This document shows, in pieces, positions 34,321 to 35,679 of a stretch of 35,679 nt of DNA (positions are counted from its first letter, which is position 1; each line of letters starts with the position of its first letter). Below the pieces are notes generated by a model. The model did no database searches, was not told where the DNA came from, and worked only from the letters and a program-made list of their open reading frames with translations. The DNA lies in the NCBI GenBank assembly GCA_900546635.1, contig URDS01000015.1, forward strand, positions 1-35,679, read 5' to 3'. The position numbers and the translations under genes were made by a program. This DNA is from an uncultured Eubacteriales bacterium (GTDB lineage: Bacteria > Bacillota > Clostridia > Oscillospirales > CAG-272).

Positions 34321-34364
34321 AAAAATACGCTCCTTAAAGTATATTTTAATCTCTTATACTACAA

Positions 34365-34393
34365 ATTTTACCACGACTCTTAAAGCAGTACAA
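34365..34393 (-). promoter_or_regulatory. Promoter of the DUF5107/glycoside hydrolase operon
   Basis: Minus-strand TTGTAC (34388-34393) and TAAAAT (34365-34370) are separated by 17 bases, about 45 bases upstream of the start. A second -10-like TATAAG lies closer to the gene. Confidence 0.5.
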
Positions 34394-34429
34394 TATCAAT
34401 AAAAAACAACGGTCTAATCACAATTAATC

Positions 34430-34475
34430 TTGACATTTATCAAAAACAGAGATATAATGATATATCAAATTTGAT
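34430..34475 (+). promoter_or_regulatory. Promoter and palindromic operator of the sugar regulator gene
   Basis: TTGACA (34430-34435) and TATAAT (34453-34458) have 17-base spacing. The perfect 12-bp palindrome ATCAAATTTGAT (34464-34475) covers the transcription start, an apt place for autorepression. Which protein binds is inferred. AGGAGGT-like GGAGGT lies before the ATG. Confidence 0.7.
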
Positions 34476-34504
34476 TTTTATGTATTCAAAGACGGAGGTA
34501 GCCC

Positions 34505-35602
34505 ATGCAAATTTATGTTATCTGCCAACCCGACGCCGATAAAACGCACTGGTGTGAACTCTATCTTAAAGGAATACACAGCGAAGCCAAGCGAAAAGGC
34601 GATTTTGTCTGCCTGATGACGATTGAGGAGGCCGAAAAGCGCTTCCGCGCCGAACGCCCGGTTTGTGCGGCCGTGCTCTCCACCTCCCGCCTCTGGACGG
34701 CGGACGCCGCCGCCCTGCTTTCTTCGCTCGGCATAGAACCGTTGATTATCGGCGGTGCTTCCAGAGACGGGCACCGTCACGCCAGCTATGTATATATGGA
34801 CTATCGTGAAGCCACCTATCAACTGATTGAATATCTGCGCCAATACGACAAGCAACGTATCGCCCTCTTTGCAATCAGTCCGGACTCGGCAACCGATATG
34901 ATCAAAAAGGACGCATTCCTATCGTATGACGGATGCCACGAGCGCGACGTATTCTATTATTCCGGCGCAGACGGTCTGATGGGGGCGGTATGCAAACGAT
35001 TTCTGAATGCCTGCCGCAATTATGACGCGGTTCTCTGCTCCAATGACGCCGGCGCGGTAATTCTGATGCATCAGCTTGAAGAAGCCGGTATATGCATTCC
35101 GGATGACCTGTTTCTCTGTACGTTCGGAGACATGGCCATCAGTTCCAGCGGCAAAAAAACGCTCACTATGGCCCGTCTTCACTGTACGGAAATCGGCCGT
35201 CAAGTCGTCTCCATGTGTCATTTGCTGACAAATTCAGAAAGCATCTCCGGCATCAGCACCAAAATCCGCTGCGCGTTCATCGTCGGCGATACGACCGCGA
35301 ATTTACCGGTAAAAACAAAAACCATCGGCACGGCGCATTCTCCGGTGGAAGCGCCGTCCGGCATTCACAGTGATCCCAGCGTATCCAAAATATTTTTAGC
35401 GGAAAAAATCATCTCCGCCTGCGACGCAATCGACATCGACATTTTGAAACTGATTATCAAGGGATACCGATATTTTGATATTGCGGAAATTCTGCATGTT
35501 TCGGAGAGCACGATCAAATACCGTCTAAAACGTCTGATCTCCATCGCGGAAATGGAATCGCGTGAAGCAATTATTGAAACCATGAAAATGTTTTTAAATT
35601 AA
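34505..35602 (+). CDS. Regulator with N-terminal LacI-type sensor and C-terminal HTH
   Basis: The 365-residue protein has no DNA-binding domain at its start. Residues 1-265 read like the periplasmic-binding fold of LacI regulators, with EATYQLIEYLRQYDKQRIALFAI, DAVLCSNDAGAVILMHQLEEAG and IPDDLFLCTFGDM. A linker near 270-295 leads to a helix-turn-helix at about 310-350 (ILKLIIKGYRYFDIAEIL, VSESTIKYRLKRL), of the LuxR/GerE kind. The order is thus the reverse of normal LacI proteins. It lies divergent from the DUF5107/glycoside hydrolase operon and probably controls it in response to a sugar. Confidence 0.85.
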   Translation: MQIYVICQPDADKTHWCELYLKGIHSEAKRKGDFVCLMTIEEAEKRFRAERPVCAAVLSTSRLWTADAAALLSSLGIEPLIIGGASRDGHRHASYVYMDYREATYQLIEYLRQYDKQRIALFAISPDSATDMIKKDAFLSYDGCHERDVFYYSGADGLMGAVCKRFLNACRNYDAVLCSNDAGAVILMHQLEEAGICIPDDLFLCTFGDMAISSSGKKTLTMARLHCTEIGRQVVSMCHLLTNSESISGISTKIRCAFIVGDTTANLPVKTKTIGTAHSPVEAPSGIHSDPSVSKIFLAEKIISACDAIDIDILKLIIKGYRYFDIAEILHVSESTIKYRLKRLISIAEMESREAIIETMKMFLN

Positions 35603-35679
35603 AACAGCGGGGATATCCCCGCTGTTCTGACCGTCGAAAAACGAAGGTTTTTCGACGATGGGGCGCGTTCGCTCGCGCC
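35603..35679 (-). repeat. Dispersed hairpin element, copy D (cut by window end) with its terminator hairpin
   Basis: Bases 35627-35679 match, in reverse, the right-hand 53 bases of copy B without a visible difference, including the CGTCGAAAAAC stem. They follow directly a perfect hairpin, AACAGCGGGG-ATAT-CCCCGCTGTT at 35603-35626, right after the regulator's stop codon, its likely terminator. The far half is outside the window. Confidence 0.85.

Noticed and set aside
1..35679. Window as a circular plasmid closing in the repeat
   Set aside because: Copies A and D could join in orientation, but their flanking hairpins differ while complete copies have matching ones; no replication genes are seen.

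Overview
The window looks like an anaerobic Bacillota genome, most likely class Clostridia, and probably a metagenome-assembled or draft contig. The signs are Gram-positive ribosome binding sites (GGAGG), consensus TTGACA-N17-TATAAT promoters, a sporulation-type D,D-carboxypeptidase, a SpoIIM-like membrane protein, a type I-C CRISPR system with the usual Firmicutes-style repeat, and a BmrC/BmrD-like heterodimeric ABC exporter under a MarR regulator. Species cannot be read from the sequence.

Layout. 1-4600: a cysteine-rich protein, a small P-loop ATPase, glucose-6-phosphate isomerase (pgi) and a D,D-carboxypeptidase, all on the minus strand. 4600-6200: an HxlR regulator divergent from a macro-domain gene that has lost its C-terminal half, then a GNAT acetyltransferase. 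6230-8834: proC followed by two membrane protein genes (SpoIIM-like and DUF624-like). 8835-9430: a decayed gene remnant and a tRNA-Pro/tRNA-Ala pair. 9511-13512: a copper P-type ATPase with metal-binding domains at both ends, a lipoprotein, and a membrane-anchored protein. 13672-23907: a complete type I-C CRISPR-Cas locus on the minus strand, in the order cas3-cas5c-cas8c(with internal cas11c)-cas7c-cas4-cas1-cas2-leader-array, with 25 identical repeats and 24 spacers, its own promoter and a candidate array terminator. 24001-28093: a marR gene and two ABC exporter half-transporter genes in one operon. 28540-29865: a surface beta-helix protein. 30062-35602: a carbohydrate cluster with a TIM-barrel glycoside hydrolase and a DUF5107/TPR protein, divergent from a regulator with a LacI-type sensor at its N-terminus and a helix-turn-helix at its C-terminus.

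The most unusual feature is a dispersed, multi-hairpin intergenic element present four times: at both ends of the window (cut by the window edges), at 4327-4534 and at 28159-28442. Both complete copies lie between two near-identical copies of a 23-bp hairpin that looks like the local transcription terminator. The hairpin differs from locus to locus but matches across each element. This is the pattern expected of an element that goes into intrinsic terminators and duplicates them. The inner stems are kept between copies, and one copy carries 74 extra bases in a single loop.

Two genes appear to contain second, in-frame genes with strong ribosome binding sites of their own: cas8c (the small subunit Cas11c, start at 19139) and copA (a 74-residue CopZ-like copper chaperone, start at 11828).
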